From NCBI GenBank assembly GCA_965227035.1, contig OZ245724.1, forward strand, positions 620,001-684,000: 64,000 nt of DNA, read 5' to 3'. The position numbers and the translations under genes are program-made. This DNA is from CBDDFQ01 sp965227035 (lineage in GTDB: Bacteria > Pseudomonadota > Gammaproteobacteria > Burkholderiales > Burkholderiaceae_C). Positions 36,485 through 45,965 of this stretch are shown in pieces; positions within the stretch are counted from its first letter, which is position 1; every line of letters begins with the position of its first letter. The notes under the pieces were generated by a model, which was not told the origin of the DNA, made no database searches, and saw nothing but the letters and a program-made list of their open reading frames with translations.

Positions 36485-37504
36485 GTGAAACACCCACGCG
36501 ACGTTCTTCTCGGCGCCCAGGCTGCCGGTGGATCGTCGGGTGTTGCCATTCCTGTTTGCGATCACTACAGCGGCGTCGAAGCCCGCATGCGAAAAAGCCT
36601 GCAACTGCAGGCCGAAATGACCGAGGAATTCGACGCGTGCGTGTTCGACGTCACCCTTGACTGCGAAGACGGCGCGCCGGTCGGCGGTGAAGCCGACCAC
36701 GCCGCGCTCGTCACCGAACTCGCTCTGAATGCGGCGCCCGATGCCCGTGTCGCAGTGCGGGTTCACCCGGTCGATCATCCTGCGTTCCAGGCCGATATTT
36801 CGACCATCGCCGGCAAGGCCGGTCATCGGCTCGCGCACATCATGATTCCGAAAGTGGAGTCGGCGCACGATGTCTCGATTGCGGTCGAGGCAATCGACGC
36901 TGCAACTTCGGCCAGAACGCCTTTGCATGTGCTGATCGAATCGTCCGCAGCAGTGCATCGCGCTTTCGACATTGCAGCTCACCCACGGGTTCAGTCATTG
37001 AGCTTCGGCCTCATGGATTTCGTGTCCACCCACGGTGGCGCTATTCCCGAAGCCGGCATGGGCGCTTCGGGTCAGTTCACGAATCCTCTTGTGGTGCGCG
37101 CCAAGCTCGAGATTGCTGCGGCATGTCATGCGTTCGGCAAGGTGCCATCGCATTGCGTAGTCACCGAATTCTCCGACGTCACGGCCATGAAAGCTGCCGC
37201 CATGAAAGCGTCGCGCGAACTCGGCTACACCCGCATGTGGAGCATTCATCCGTCGCAGATTCGTCCCATCCTCGAAGCGTTCGCGCCTAGCGAGCAGGAC
37301 ATCGAGACGGCATCCGGAATTATCGAAGCTGCTGCGGCTGCCGATTGGGCGCCGATCAGTTTCGAGAGCAAGCTGCACGACCGTGCCAGCTATCGTTTTT
37401 ATTGGCAGATTCTCGAGCGTGCACACAAGACAGGCGCGGCGAAATCTCTTCCTTCACAAATCAGGGAGTGGCTCGAAGATGCCGCTCTCACGGAGTCCCC
37501 ATGA
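36485..37504 (+). CDS. HpcH/HpaI aldolase / citrate-lyase-beta-like protein
   Basis: A 339-residue CitE-like TIM-barrel protein. VTLDCEDGAPVGGEADHA is the metal- and CoA-binding acidic region and HIMIPKVESAHDV is the following strand; IESSAAVHRAFDIA and SFGLMDF are also family-like. Relatives cleave or form CoA thioesters such as malyl-, citramalyl- or citryl-CoA; the substrate here cannot be read. No CitF or CitD partners are present, so it is not a citrate lyase complex. GTG start at 36485; ATGA overlap with the next gene. Confidence 0.8.
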   Translation: MKHPRDVLLGAQAAGGSSGVAIPVCDHYSGVEARMRKSLQLQAEMTEEFDACVFDVTLDCEDGAPVGGEADHAALVTELALNAAPDARVAVRVHPVDHPAFQADISTIAGKAGHRLAHIMIPKVESAHDVSIAVEAIDAATSARTPLHVLIESSAAVHRAFDIAAHPRVQSLSFGLMDFVSTHGGAIPEAGMGASGQFTNPLVVRAKLEIAAACHAFGKVPSHCVVTEFSDVTAMKAAAMKASRELGYTRMWSIHPSQIRPILEAFAPSEQDIETASGIIEAAAAADWAPISFESKLHDRASYRFYWQILERAHKTGAAKSLPSQIREWLEDAALTESP

Positions 37505-38172
37505 AACGTATTTTTCTTCTCGCGCTGATGGCGGGATTCGGCTTGGCGTCGCAGGCCCAAACGTCAGCGTCATCCACAACCACCACCAAAAAACTCGCAC
37601 CGGGCGCACCGGTGGCAAAGCCATCGCCCGCCAAGGCAGCAGCCTCTAAATCGGCGGCAAAAAAAGCACCGGCCAAGAAGGCTCCCGAACCAGTCAAAGA
37701 AGCCTACGTCGAACCCGACATCGAATTGCCCTTGCTCGCTACCGCGGGCCTGGTGCAGACCGGCGACATCCCCTGCGAGTTGGGACAGAAAGTCAAAATT
37801 ACTCCCGACAAGGACAAGCCGGGTTATTTCGACATGACCCTGGGCAAAGAGAAGTTCCGACTGTCTCCGGTTGCGTCCAAGACAGGCGCGATCCGCCTGG
37901 AAGACCCCCGCAGCGGTGCCACGTGGATGCAGCTCGCGAACAAGTCGATGCTGTTGAACACGAGAGAAGGCAAACGCCTGGCTGACGAATGCATGAGCCC
38001 AGCCCAAGCGTCCGTGGCCGAGGGCCTGAAACTCAACCCGCCGATCGGCCTCCTCGATCCGCTTCCCAAGGCCTCGGCACCTGCAGCACCTGCGGCCTCT
38101 GCAACACCGACCTCGGCAACGGCGGCGATCACCCCCGCACCCGCTGCAAGCGCGGCAATCGTGTCGCCCTGA
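37501..38172 (+). CDS. Secreted hypothetical protein
   Basis: A 223-residue protein of no recognised family. A signal peptide (MKRIFLLALMAGFGLASQAQ) is followed by a Lys/Ala/Pro-rich linker (about residues 22-65), a compact central region (DIPCELGQKVKITPDK to GKRLADECMSP) with two cysteines that could pair in the periplasm, and an Ala/Pro/Thr-rich tail. It is translationally coupled to the CitE-like gene through ATGA and lies 60 bases before acnB. Confidence 0.75.
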   Translation: MKRIFLLALMAGFGLASQAQTSASSTTTTKKLAPGAPVAKPSPAKAAASKSAAKKAPAKKAPEPVKEAYVEPDIELPLLATAGLVQTGDIPCELGQKVKITPDKDKPGYFDMTLGKEKFRLSPVASKTGAIRLEDPRSGATWMQLANKSMLLNTREGKRLADECMSPAQASVAEGLKLNPPIGLLDPLPKASAPAAPAASATPTSATAAITPAPAASAAIVSP

Positions 38173-38232
38173 ACGCCGTCCCTTTTCGAATAGAAGTAGT
38201 CACCCCGCGATTTAAGAACCTGGAGAAAAACG

Positions 38233-40821
38233 ATGTTGAAAAATTATGTTGAGCACGTAGCCGAACGCGCAGCCCTTGGGATTCCTCCGCTGCCCCTGTC
38301 TGCCAAGCAGACTGGCGAGTTGATCGAGCTGCTGAAGGCGTCTGCGAAAGACGACGAGTTCCTCCTCGATCTGATTACCAACCGCGTGCCTGCCGGTGTC
38401 GATGACGCCGCGAAGGTCAAGGCGAGCTACCTCGCAGCAGTCGCTCACGGTACCGAAAAGTGCCCGTCCATTTCGCGCGAAAAAGCCACGCAATTGCTCG
38501 GCACTATGCTCGGCGGCTACAACATCAGCCCGATGATTGCGCTGCTCGACGACGCAACCGAGTCCGTTGCGCAGGAAGCTGCAAACGGCTTGAAGAAAAC
38601 CCTTCTGATGTTCGATCAGTTCCACGACGTCAAGGAAAAGGCCGACAAGGGCAACAAGTACGCCAAGGAAGTGCTGCAAAGCTGGGCCGACGCCGAATGG
38701 TTCACAAGCCGTCCTGAAGTGCCGCAAAGCCTGACCGTGACCGTGCTCAAGGTCACCGGCGAGACCAACACCGACGATCTGTCGCCCGCTCCCGATGCAT
38801 GGAGCCGTCCCGACATTCCGCTGCATGCACTCGCGATGCTCAAGAACCCGCGTCCCGGCATCACGCCCGAAGAAGAAGGCAAGCGCGGCCCGATCAAATT
38901 CATCGAAGAACTGCGTGCCAAGGGCAATCTGGTCGCCTACGTCGGAGACGTGGTCGGTACCGGTTCTTCGCGCAAGTCGGCAACCAACTCGGTTCTCTGG
39001 TTCACCGGCGAAGACATTCCCTTCGTTCCGAACAAGCGTTTCGGTGGCGTCTGTCTGGGCACCAAGATCGCCCCCATCTTCTACAACACGATGGAAGATG
39101 CAGGCGCGCTGCCGATCGAAGTCGATGTGAGCAGCATGAACATGGGCGACACGATCGAGCTGCGCCCCTACGACGGCCAGGTTCTGAAAGACGGCAAGGT
39201 CATCGCCGAATTCAAGGTGAAGAGCGATGTGCTGTTCGACGAAGTGCGAGCAGGTGGCCGTATTCCCCTGATCGTCGGCCGTGGTCTTACCGCCAAGGCT
39301 CGCGAGTCGTTGGGCCTGGCGCCTTCCAAGCTGTTCCGCCTGCCGCAAGAACCTGCAGCCAGCGCGAAGGGATTCAGCCTGGCGCAGAAGATGGTCGGCC
39401 GCGCGTGCGGATTCCCCGAAGGCAAGGGCGTTCGTCCCGGCACCTATTGCGAGCCGCGCATGACCTCGGTTGGATCGCAAGACACCACCGGCCCGATGAC
39501 CCGCGACGAACTGAAAGACCTGGCTTGCCTGGGCTTCAGCTCCGACCTCGTCATGCAAAGTTTCTGCCACACGGCGGCTTATCCGAAGCCGGTCGATGTG
39601 AAGATGCACCACGAACTGCCTGACTTCATCAGCACCCGAGGCGGTATCAGCCTGCGTCCTGGCGACGGCATCATCCACAGCTGGCTGAACCGCATGCTGC
39701 TGCCGGACACCGTCGGCACCGGCGGCGACAGCCACACCCGTTTCCCGATCGGTATCAGCTTCCCCGCAGGCTCCGGCCTCGTGGCGTTCGCGGCAGCTAC
39801 CGGCGTGATGCCGCTGGACATGCCCGAGTCGGTGCTGGTTCGCTTTAAGGGCTCGATGCAGCCCGGCGTTACGCTGCGCGATCTGGTGAACGCGATTCCG
39901 CTGTACGCAATCAAGGCTGGTTTGCTGACGGTGGCCAAGCAAGGCAAGGTCAACGTTTTCTCTGGCCGCATTCTGGAAATCGAAGGCTTGCCGGACCTGA
40001 AGGTCGAACAGGCCTTCGAGCTCTCGGACGCATCGGCAGAACGCTCCGCTGCAGGTTGCACGGTGCATCTGGACAAGGCGCCGATCATCGAATACATCAA
40101 CAGCAACATCACGATGCTGAAGTGGATGATCTCGACTGGTTACTCCGACGTTCGCACGATCAACCGTCGTATCAAGGCGATGGAAGCGTGGCTGGCAGAT
40201 CCCCAGTTGCTCAAGGGCGATGCAGATGCGGAATACGCGGCCGTGATCGAAATCGATCTGGCCGAGATTCACGAACCCATCGTTGCCTGCCCGAACGATC
40301 CTGACGACGTGAAGACCCTGTCCGATGTGGCTGGCGCGAAGATCGACGAAGTGTTCATCGGTTCGTGCATGACCAACATCGGCCATTTCCGCGCAGCTTC
40401 CAAGCTGCTCGAAAACAAGCGCGACATTCCGGTGAAGCTGTGGGTTGCACCGCCGACCAAGATGGACGCGCACCAGCTGAGCGAAGAAGGCCACTACGGC
40501 GTTCTTGGCGTGGCCGGTGCTCGCATGGAAATGCCGGGCTGCAGCTTGTGCATGGGCAACCAGGCACAGGTGAAAGAGGGCGCAACCGTGTTCTCGACCA
40601 GCACCCGTAACTTCCCGAACCGTCTGGGCAAAAACAGCTTCGTGTACCTCGGCAGCGCCGAGTTGGCCGCTATCTGCTCGAAGCTCGGACGCATTCCGAC
40701 CAAGGCGGAATATCTGGAAGACATGGGCGTGATCGCGACCAACGCAGACAAGATCTACCGCTACATGAACTTCGATCAAATGCCCGACTTCACCGACGCG
40801 GCATCGACGGTTCCCGCTTAA
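38233..40821 (+). CDS. acnB: Aconitate hydratase B
   Basis: An 862-residue AcnB-type aconitase: an N-terminal HEAT-like domain (to about residue 160), the swivel domain next (GDVVGTGSSRKSATNSVLWF), then the three cluster domains. The [4Fe-4S] ligands are the Cys of IGSCMTNIGHFRAA and the two of MPGCSLCMGNQA. It isomerises citrate and isocitrate and, in AcnB family members, can act as an iron-responsive RNA-binding protein. GGAG lies at 38221-38224. Confidence 0.97.
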   Translation: MLKNYVEHVAERAALGIPPLPLSAKQTGELIELLKASAKDDEFLLDLITNRVPAGVDDAAKVKASYLAAVAHGTEKCPSISREKATQLLGTMLGGYNISPMIALLDDATESVAQEAANGLKKTLLMFDQFHDVKEKADKGNKYAKEVLQSWADAEWFTSRPEVPQSLTVTVLKVTGETNTDDLSPAPDAWSRPDIPLHALAMLKNPRPGITPEEEGKRGPIKFIEELRAKGNLVAYVGDVVGTGSSRKSATNSVLWFTGEDIPFVPNKRFGGVCLGTKIAPIFYNTMEDAGALPIEVDVSSMNMGDTIELRPYDGQVLKDGKVIAEFKVKSDVLFDEVRAGGRIPLIVGRGLTAKARESLGLAPSKLFRLPQEPAASAKGFSLAQKMVGRACGFPEGKGVRPGTYCEPRMTSVGSQDTTGPMTRDELKDLACLGFSSDLVMQSFCHTAAYPKPVDVKMHHELPDFISTRGGISLRPGDGIIHSWLNRMLLPDTVGTGGDSHTRFPIGISFPAGSGLVAFAAATGVMPLDMPESVLVRFKGSMQPGVTLRDLVNAIPLYAIKAGLLTVAKQGKVNVFSGRILEIEGLPDLKVEQAFELSDASAERSAAGCTVHLDKAPIIEYINSNITMLKWMISTGYSDVRTINRRIKAMEAWLADPQLLKGDADAEYAAVIEIDLAEIHEPIVACPNDPDDVKTLSDVAGAKIDEVFIGSCMTNIGHFRAASKLLENKRDIPVKLWVAPPTKMDAHQLSEEGHYGVLGVAGARMEMPGCSLCMGNQAQVKEGATVFSTSTRNFPNRLGKNSFVYLGSAELAAICSKLGRIPTKAEYLEDMGVIATNADKIYRYMNFDQMPDFTDAASTVPA

Positions 40822-40857
40822 AGTCAGATTTAAGCTTTAGTCCGCACGTTGAGTTGG

Positions 40858-40896
40858 AACGGCCTGTGGGTGTCATGCCCACAGGCCGTTTTTCTT
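40858..40896 (+). terminator. Intrinsic terminator after acnB
   Basis: AACGGCCTGTGGG (40858-40870) and CCCACAGGCCGTT (40878-40890) form a 13-bp stem with a 7-base loop followed by a T-rich run (TTTCTTTT). It separates acnB from acnA, so the two aconitase genes are probably transcribed separately. Confidence 0.9.
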
Positions 40897-40999
40897 TTGG
40901 CTTTCGCCGACTTTGGTGAAGTGGCAAATCGGTAACGTCACGCGACAACACATTCGGGGTGCCACAATAGGTTTCGCTGATTCTTCATCGGAGCTCGCA

Positions 41000-43744
41000 A
41001 TGACCAAGGTCGCCCCACACGCCTTCGACAAAGTCCTGAAATCATTCAAGACGAAATCTGGAAAAGCCGGCAAGTTCTACTCGCTGCCGGCCCTGTCCAA
41101 GCAATTCCCCAACATCTCCCGACTGCCAGTCTCGATCCGGATCGTTCTGGAATCGGTGCTTCGCAATTGCGACGGCAAGAAGGTCACGGCGGATCACGTC
41201 GCCGAGCTGGCCAACTGGAAGCCGAAGGCGGCACGAGTCGACGAAATTCCATTCGTGGTGTCGCGCGTGGTGCTGCAGGATTTCACCGGCGTTCCGTTGC
41301 TGGCCGACCTGGCCGCCATGCGCAGCGAAGCTGCCCGTTTGGGTAAAGACGTCACGCGCATCGAGCCGCTTGTGCCGGTCGATCTGGTGGTCGATCACTC
41401 GATCATGGTCGACTACTACGGCAAGAAAAATTCTCTCGACCTCAACATGAAGCTCGAATTCCAGCGCAACCGCGAGCGCTATGAATTCATGAAGTGGGGC
41501 ATGCAGGCCTTCAGCACCTTCAAGGTGGTGCCTCCAGGTTTCGGCATCGTTCACCAGGTGAATCTCGAGTACCTCGCGCGCGGCGTTCACAAGCGCGCGG
41601 ATGACGTGTACTACCCCGACACACTGGTCGGCACCGACAGCCATACCACCATGATCAACGGCATCGGCGTGGTTGCTTGGGGCGTTGGCGGCATCGAGGC
41701 GGAAGCGGCCATGCTGGGCCAGCCGGTCTACCTGCTCACGCCCGACGTGGTCGGATTCGAGCTCACCGGCAAACTGCGCGAAGGCGTGACTGCCACCGAT
41801 CTGGTGCTGACCGTGACCGAGGTTCTTCGCCGCGAAAAAGTGGTCGGCAAGTTTGTCGAATTTTTCGGCGAAGGTACCCGCACTCTGGCATTGCCCGATC
41901 GCGCGACCATCGGCAACATGGCCCCTGAATACGGCGCCACCATGGGCTTCTTCCCAGTCGATGAAAAGACCATCGAATACTTCGAAGGAACCGGCCGCAC
42001 CAAAGCCGAAATAGAAGCGTTCGAGGCTTATTTCAAGGCGCAGGGCTTGTTCGGCGTGCCGCTCAAAGGCGAGGTCGATTTCTCGCAGGTCGTGTCGCTC
42101 GATCTTGGTACGGTCACGCCGAGTCTGGCGGGACCGAAACGTCCGCAGGATCGGATCGAATTGGGCAATGTGAGCCGCCAGTTCTCGAGCCTGTTCAGCA
42201 AGCCGATGTCCGAGAACGGATTCAATCAGCCAGTCGAGAAAATCAACCAGACTTTCACCTCGGCCGATGGCGACGAAATCATGAATGGCGATGTGCTGAT
42301 CGCTGCCATCACGAGTTGCACCAACACCTCGAATCCGAGCGTGCTGCTGGCGGCGGGGCTGCTTGCGAAGAAGGCGGTCGAGGCGGGGCTCAAGGTCAAG
42401 CCGCACATCAAGACATCGCTTGCTCCCGGATCGCGCATCGTGACCGAGTACCTCACGCAGACCGGGCTGATGCCCTACCTCGAGAAGCTTGGTTTCGCCC
42501 TTGCAGGCTACGGTTGCACCACCTGTATCGGCAACGCGGGCGATCTGACGCCGGCGTTGAACGAAGTCATCACCACTCACGATCTGGTCGCGTCGGCTGT
42601 GCTGTCGGGCAACCGGAATTTCGAGGCGCGGATTCATCCGAACATCAAGGCCAACTTCCTCGCGAGTCCTCCGCTGGTGGTCGCCTACGCAATCGCGGGC
42701 AACGTGCGGCGCGACCTGATGACCGAGCCAGTCGGGCGCGGCAAAGGCAAGGACGGCAAGATGCGCGACGTGTATCTGGGCGACATCTGGCCCACAAGCG
42801 ACGAAATTTATAAGCTCATGAAGTTCGCAATGAACGGCAAGGCCTTCAAGGAAAACTACGCGAAGGTTGCTACCGATCCGGGGGAGTTGTGGAACAAGAT
42901 CAAAGGCGTGTCCGGCGATGCCTACACCTGGCCCAAGAGCACCTACATTGCCGAGCCGCCGTTCTTCCACGGCTTCGAAATGGAAACGCCGGAACTAGTG
43001 CCCAGCAAGCCGGTGCAGGTCAAAGGCGCGCGAATCATGGCGCTGTTCGGCGACTCGATCACCACCGATCACATCTCGCCCGCCGGCTCCATCAAGGACT
43101 CGTCGCCGGCCGGTAAATGGCTGCAGGAGAACGGCGTTCTGAAGGCCGACTTCAACAGCTACGGTGCAAGACGCGGCAATCACGATGTGATGATGCGCGG
43201 CACGTTTGCCAACGTGCGGATCAAGAACCTGATGATTCCGCCGAAGGCCGATGGCGGCAGGGAAGAGGGCGGCGTCACGCTGTTCCAGCCGACGCAAGAG
43301 AAGATGTTCATCTACGACGCGGCGATGAAGTACATCGAGCAAGGCACGCCCACCGTGGTGTTTGCAGGCGAGGAGTACGGCACCGGATCGTCGCGCGACT
43401 GGGCTGCGAAGGGAACGCAACTGCTGGGCATCAAGGCAGTTGTGGCGCGAACGTTCGAGCGTATTCACCGCAGCAATCTGGTTGGCATGGGTGTGTTGCC
43501 CTTGCAGTTCAAGGACGGCGATTCCTGGGAAAAGCTCGACCTCAAGGGCGATGAAATCATCGACGTGGTGCCCGACCCGGCGCTCACACCGCAAAGCGAT
43601 GCGAAGCTGTTCATCACGCGTGCCGACGGTTCGCATCAGACCGTTGTGGTGACGCTGCGAATCGATACCCCCATCGAAGTCGACTACTACGTGAACGGCG
43701 GCATTCTGCCTTTCGTTCTGCGTCAGTTGCTGGCATCGGCTTGA
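41000..43744 (+). CDS. acnA: Aconitate hydratase A
   Basis: A 914-residue AcnA/IRP-type aconitase. Cluster cysteines are in AAITSCTNTSNPSVLL and AGYGCTTCIGNAG; GTDSHTTMINGIGVVAWGVG and EEYGTGSSRDWAAKGTQLL are substrate-site motifs, the latter in the C-terminal swivel domain. The ATG at 41000 gives the normal N-terminus, so an in-frame start at 40913 is rejected. AcnA is usually the stress-stable isozyme, complementing AcnB. Confidence 0.97.
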   Translation: MTKVAPHAFDKVLKSFKTKSGKAGKFYSLPALSKQFPNISRLPVSIRIVLESVLRNCDGKKVTADHVAELANWKPKAARVDEIPFVVSRVVLQDFTGVPLLADLAAMRSEAARLGKDVTRIEPLVPVDLVVDHSIMVDYYGKKNSLDLNMKLEFQRNRERYEFMKWGMQAFSTFKVVPPGFGIVHQVNLEYLARGVHKRADDVYYPDTLVGTDSHTTMINGIGVVAWGVGGIEAEAAMLGQPVYLLTPDVVGFELTGKLREGVTATDLVLTVTEVLRREKVVGKFVEFFGEGTRTLALPDRATIGNMAPEYGATMGFFPVDEKTIEYFEGTGRTKAEIEAFEAYFKAQGLFGVPLKGEVDFSQVVSLDLGTVTPSLAGPKRPQDRIELGNVSRQFSSLFSKPMSENGFNQPVEKINQTFTSADGDEIMNGDVLIAAITSCTNTSNPSVLLAAGLLAKKAVEAGLKVKPHIKTSLAPGSRIVTEYLTQTGLMPYLEKLGFALAGYGCTTCIGNAGDLTPALNEVITTHDLVASAVLSGNRNFEARIHPNIKANFLASPPLVVAYAIAGNVRRDLMTEPVGRGKGKDGKMRDVYLGDIWPTSDEIYKLMKFAMNGKAFKENYAKVATDPGELWNKIKGVSGDAYTWPKSTYIAEPPFFHGFEMETPELVPSKPVQVKGARIMALFGDSITTDHISPAGSIKDSSPAGKWLQENGVLKADFNSYGARRGNHDVMMRGTFANVRIKNLMIPPKADGGREEGGVTLFQPTQEKMFIYDAAMKYIEQGTPTVVFAGEEYGTGSSRDWAAKGTQLLGIKAVVARTFERIHRSNLVGMGVLPLQFKDGDSWEKLDLKGDEIIDVVPDPALTPQSDAKLFITRADGSHQTVVVTLRIDTPIEVDYYVNGGILPFVLRQLLASA

Positions 43745-44973
43745 GTCGTCAGATCCTTATTGCCGGTGGCGGCATCGGTGGTCTGGCGACGGCGCTGGCC
43801 TGCTCGCGCAAGGGTTGGGAATCGCGTTTATACGAGCGTGCACCGGTGTTCAGCGAGGTGGGCGCAGGCGTGCAACTCGGCCCGAATTCCACGCGAATTC
43901 TGAAGGACTGGAATCTGGGCGATGCGCGTTCCGGCGCGCTCGCGGAATTCGCCTACTTCCCGGAAGGAATCGAATCCTTCGACGCAAAAACCGGCGGCAA
44001 ACTCGCCACCCTGAAGCTGGGATCGCATTTCGAGAAAAAGTATGGCGCGCCCTACGCGACGCTTCATCGAAGCGACTTGCATTCGATGCTTCTCAACGCC
44101 GTGCGACGCGATCCGCAGGTGCGAATCAACGCGCATGCGACTGTCGAGGGAATCGAGGAGACATCGCTCGATGTGACGATTACGACCGAATCGGGACGGG
44201 TGCACGAGGCCGATGCCTTGATAGGTGCCGATGGTTTGTGGAGTCGGGTTCGTGGCGAATTGTTCAAGCAGGGCGGGCCGCTTCCGATAGGTCATCTGGC
44301 CTATCGAAGTCTTATCGAAGCCAGCGCGTTGCCGGAGCCTTTGCGAGTCGATAACGTATCGGTATGGATGGCGCCTGATCTGCACGTGATTGCCTATCCG
44401 GTCAGGCGCGGAGAGTTGATCAATGTGGTCGTCGTGACCGAGGACACGTCAGGGTCCAGCAGCGACGACAGCGAGGACAGCCTCGTCGCCGAGAAGCAGA
44501 CCTGGACCGCCGACGCGGTGCTGGAGGACCTTCGCGGCGCGTTGGGCAACACGTGTTCGAAGCTGCGCGAAATGATCGAGGCGATGCCGTCCTGGAAGGT
44601 GTGGACTTTGTGTTCGCGTGAGTCAGTGTCTTCGCCGAACGAGCTCGCTGCGGGGCGCGTCGCGCTGGTGGGCGATGCAGGTCATCCGATGCTGCCGTAT
44701 CTGGCGCAGGGTGCCGGCATGGCGATAGAAGACGCGCAGGAGCTTGCGTTGTGCCTGTCGCGGGTCGATGGCGATGTCATCGACGTGCCTTTGGCGCTTC
44801 GCCGCTACGCGCTCAATCGATACCAGCGCGTGGGCAGGGTGCAGCGGCACGCAGACAGAAACGGCAAGGTGTTCCACCTGGGCGGTGCCATGGAGTCGGC
44901 CCGCAACGCCGCGCTGCGACTGGTCGGCGCGCCGCTGATGGACTCGCCCTGGCTGTACCGCTACGGCGCTTGA
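43741..44973 (+). CDS. FAD-dependent monooxygenase (salicylate-hydroxylase-like)
   Basis: A 410-residue class A flavoprotein hydroxylase. The GxGxxG FAD motif is in ILIAGGGIGGLATALACSR, the DG motif in ALIGADGLWSRVRGEL, and GDAGHPMLPYLAQGAGMAI is the second FAD motif. Relatives hydroxylate salicylate or 3-hydroxybenzoate, but the substrate here is unknown. A Ser/Asp-rich insert (GSSSDDSEDS, about residues 239-248) is unusual. The TTG start overlaps the acnA stop (TTGA). Its own stop abuts the kynA stop. Confidence 0.82.
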   Translation: MSRQILIAGGGIGGLATALACSRKGWESRLYERAPVFSEVGAGVQLGPNSTRILKDWNLGDARSGALAEFAYFPEGIESFDAKTGGKLATLKLGSHFEKKYGAPYATLHRSDLHSMLLNAVRRDPQVRINAHATVEGIEETSLDVTITTESGRVHEADALIGADGLWSRVRGELFKQGGPLPIGHLAYRSLIEASALPEPLRVDNVSVWMAPDLHVIAYPVRRGELINVVVVTEDTSGSSSDDSEDSLVAEKQTWTADAVLEDLRGALGNTCSKLREMIEAMPSWKVWTLCSRESVSSPNELAAGRVALVGDAGHPMLPYLAQGAGMAIEDAQELALCLSRVDGDVIDVPLALRRYALNRYQRVGRVQRHADRNGKVFHLGGAMESARNAALRLVGAPLMDSPWLYRYGA

Positions 44974-45810
44974 TCAAAGGTTTGTGCGCAGCTTCCAGAT
45001 TTCCGGGAAAAGCACCACGTCGAGCATCTTGCGCAGATAGCTCACGCCGCCCGATCCACCGGTGCCGCGCTTGAAGCCGATGACGCGTTCCACCGTAGTC
45101 ACATGGCGGAATCGCCAGAGCCGGAACTGGTCTTCTACGTCGGTGAGCTCTTCGGCGAGTTGGTACAGATCCCAATGCTTCTTCGGATCCCGATACACCT
45201 CTAGCCAGGCCTGCTCGACCGCGTCGCTGGCCTGATACGGCTGCGTCCAGTCGCGCTCGACGACCTCTTTCGGAATATCGAAGCCGCGCCTGGCCAACAG
45301 GCGAATCGATTCGTCGTAGAGCGACGGTTGTTCGAGCGAGTCTTTCACGAGCGCGAGCAAGTCGGGGCGGTGCTCATGGGGCTTGAGCATGATCGGATTC
45401 TTGTTTCCGAACGCGAACTCGATGCAACGATATTGATAACTCTGGAATCCGCTGGATGCCGCGAGGTACGGGCGGAACGCGGTGTATTCGGTGGGCGTCA
45501 TGGTCGCGAGAACCGACCAGGCTTGCACCAGCTGCGCCAGGATTCTGTCTACTCGCGCAAGCATTTTGAATGCGGGCTCTAGGTTGTCGCTCGCGATGTT
45601 TTTGATTGCCGCACGAAGCTCGTGAAGCATCAGCTTCATCCACAACTCGCTGGTCTGGTGCTGGATGATGAAGAGCAGTTCGTCGTGCTCGGGTGATAGG
45701 GGATTCTGCGCACTGAGAACCTGATCGAGGGTCAGGTAGTCGCTGTAGCTCATCGACTTGCTGAAGTCGAGCTGAGCCTTTTCTTCCTGGACAATTTTTT
45801 CGCCGCTCAT
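44974..45810 (-). CDS. kynA: Tryptophan 2,3-dioxygenase
   Basis: A 278-residue heme enzyme opening the indole ring of tryptophan to N-formylkynurenine. LFIIQHQTSELWMKLMLHEL, with the active-site His, and LWRFRHVTTVERVIGFKRGT, near the proximal heme His, are diagnostic; the GTGGSGGVSYLRK loop follows. kynB and kynU are not in the window. It converges on the FAD monooxygenase with no gap: the shared TGATCA holds both stop codons. Confidence 0.95.
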   Translation of the reverse strand: MSGEKIVQEEKAQLDFSKSMSYSDYLTLDQVLSAQNPLSPEHDELLFIIQHQTSELWMKLMLHELRAAIKNIASDNLEPAFKMLARVDRILAQLVQAWSVLATMTPTEYTAFRPYLAASSGFQSYQYRCIEFAFGNKNPIMLKPHEHRPDLLALVKDSLEQPSLYDESIRLLARRGFDIPKEVVERDWTQPYQASDAVEQAWLEVYRDPKKHWDLYQLAEELTDVEDQFRLWRFRHVTTVERVIGFKRGTGGSGGVSYLRKMLDVVLFPEIWKLRTNL

Positions 45811-45842
45811 GGGGTGCTTTCGGGAATGCTGATGGGATGACG

Positions 45843-45938
45843 ATGTACGTCTTGGCTGAACAAGACGTCAAAGTTAGCATCCGGAAAAACACCGTGGTGT
45901 CGGTTAATTCCAACATCCACTCAACATCGGACAACATC
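45843..45938 (-). promoter_or_regulatory. kynA promoter region with a dyad and three phased repeats
   Basis: On the minus strand, TTGACG (-35, 45866-45871), a 17-base spacer and GTACAT (-10, 45843-45848) form a candidate promoter 33 bases before kynA. A perfect dyad with arms ACGTCTTG and CAAGACGT (45847-45854, 45861-45868) occupies the spacer. Upstream, CAACATC repeats at 45911, 45922 and 45932, spaced 11 and 10 bases. This resembles an operator plus a phased activator or multimer-binding array. Confidence 0.5.
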
Positions 45939-45965
45939 GATCCGAAAGCCTAAATCCCCGAGCGT

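Noticed and set aside
38212..40779. 855-codon open frame antisense to acnB
   Set aside because: A by-product of strong codon bias in acnB; the sense frame has all aconitase motifs, and the antisense product is low-quality, His/Arg-rich sequence. The same holds for long antisense frames over acnA, mdh, lepB, lysS and gltA.
38233..43744. Recent duplication of aconitase
   Set aside because: AcnB and AcnA have different domain order and little direct similarity; they are distinct ancient families.
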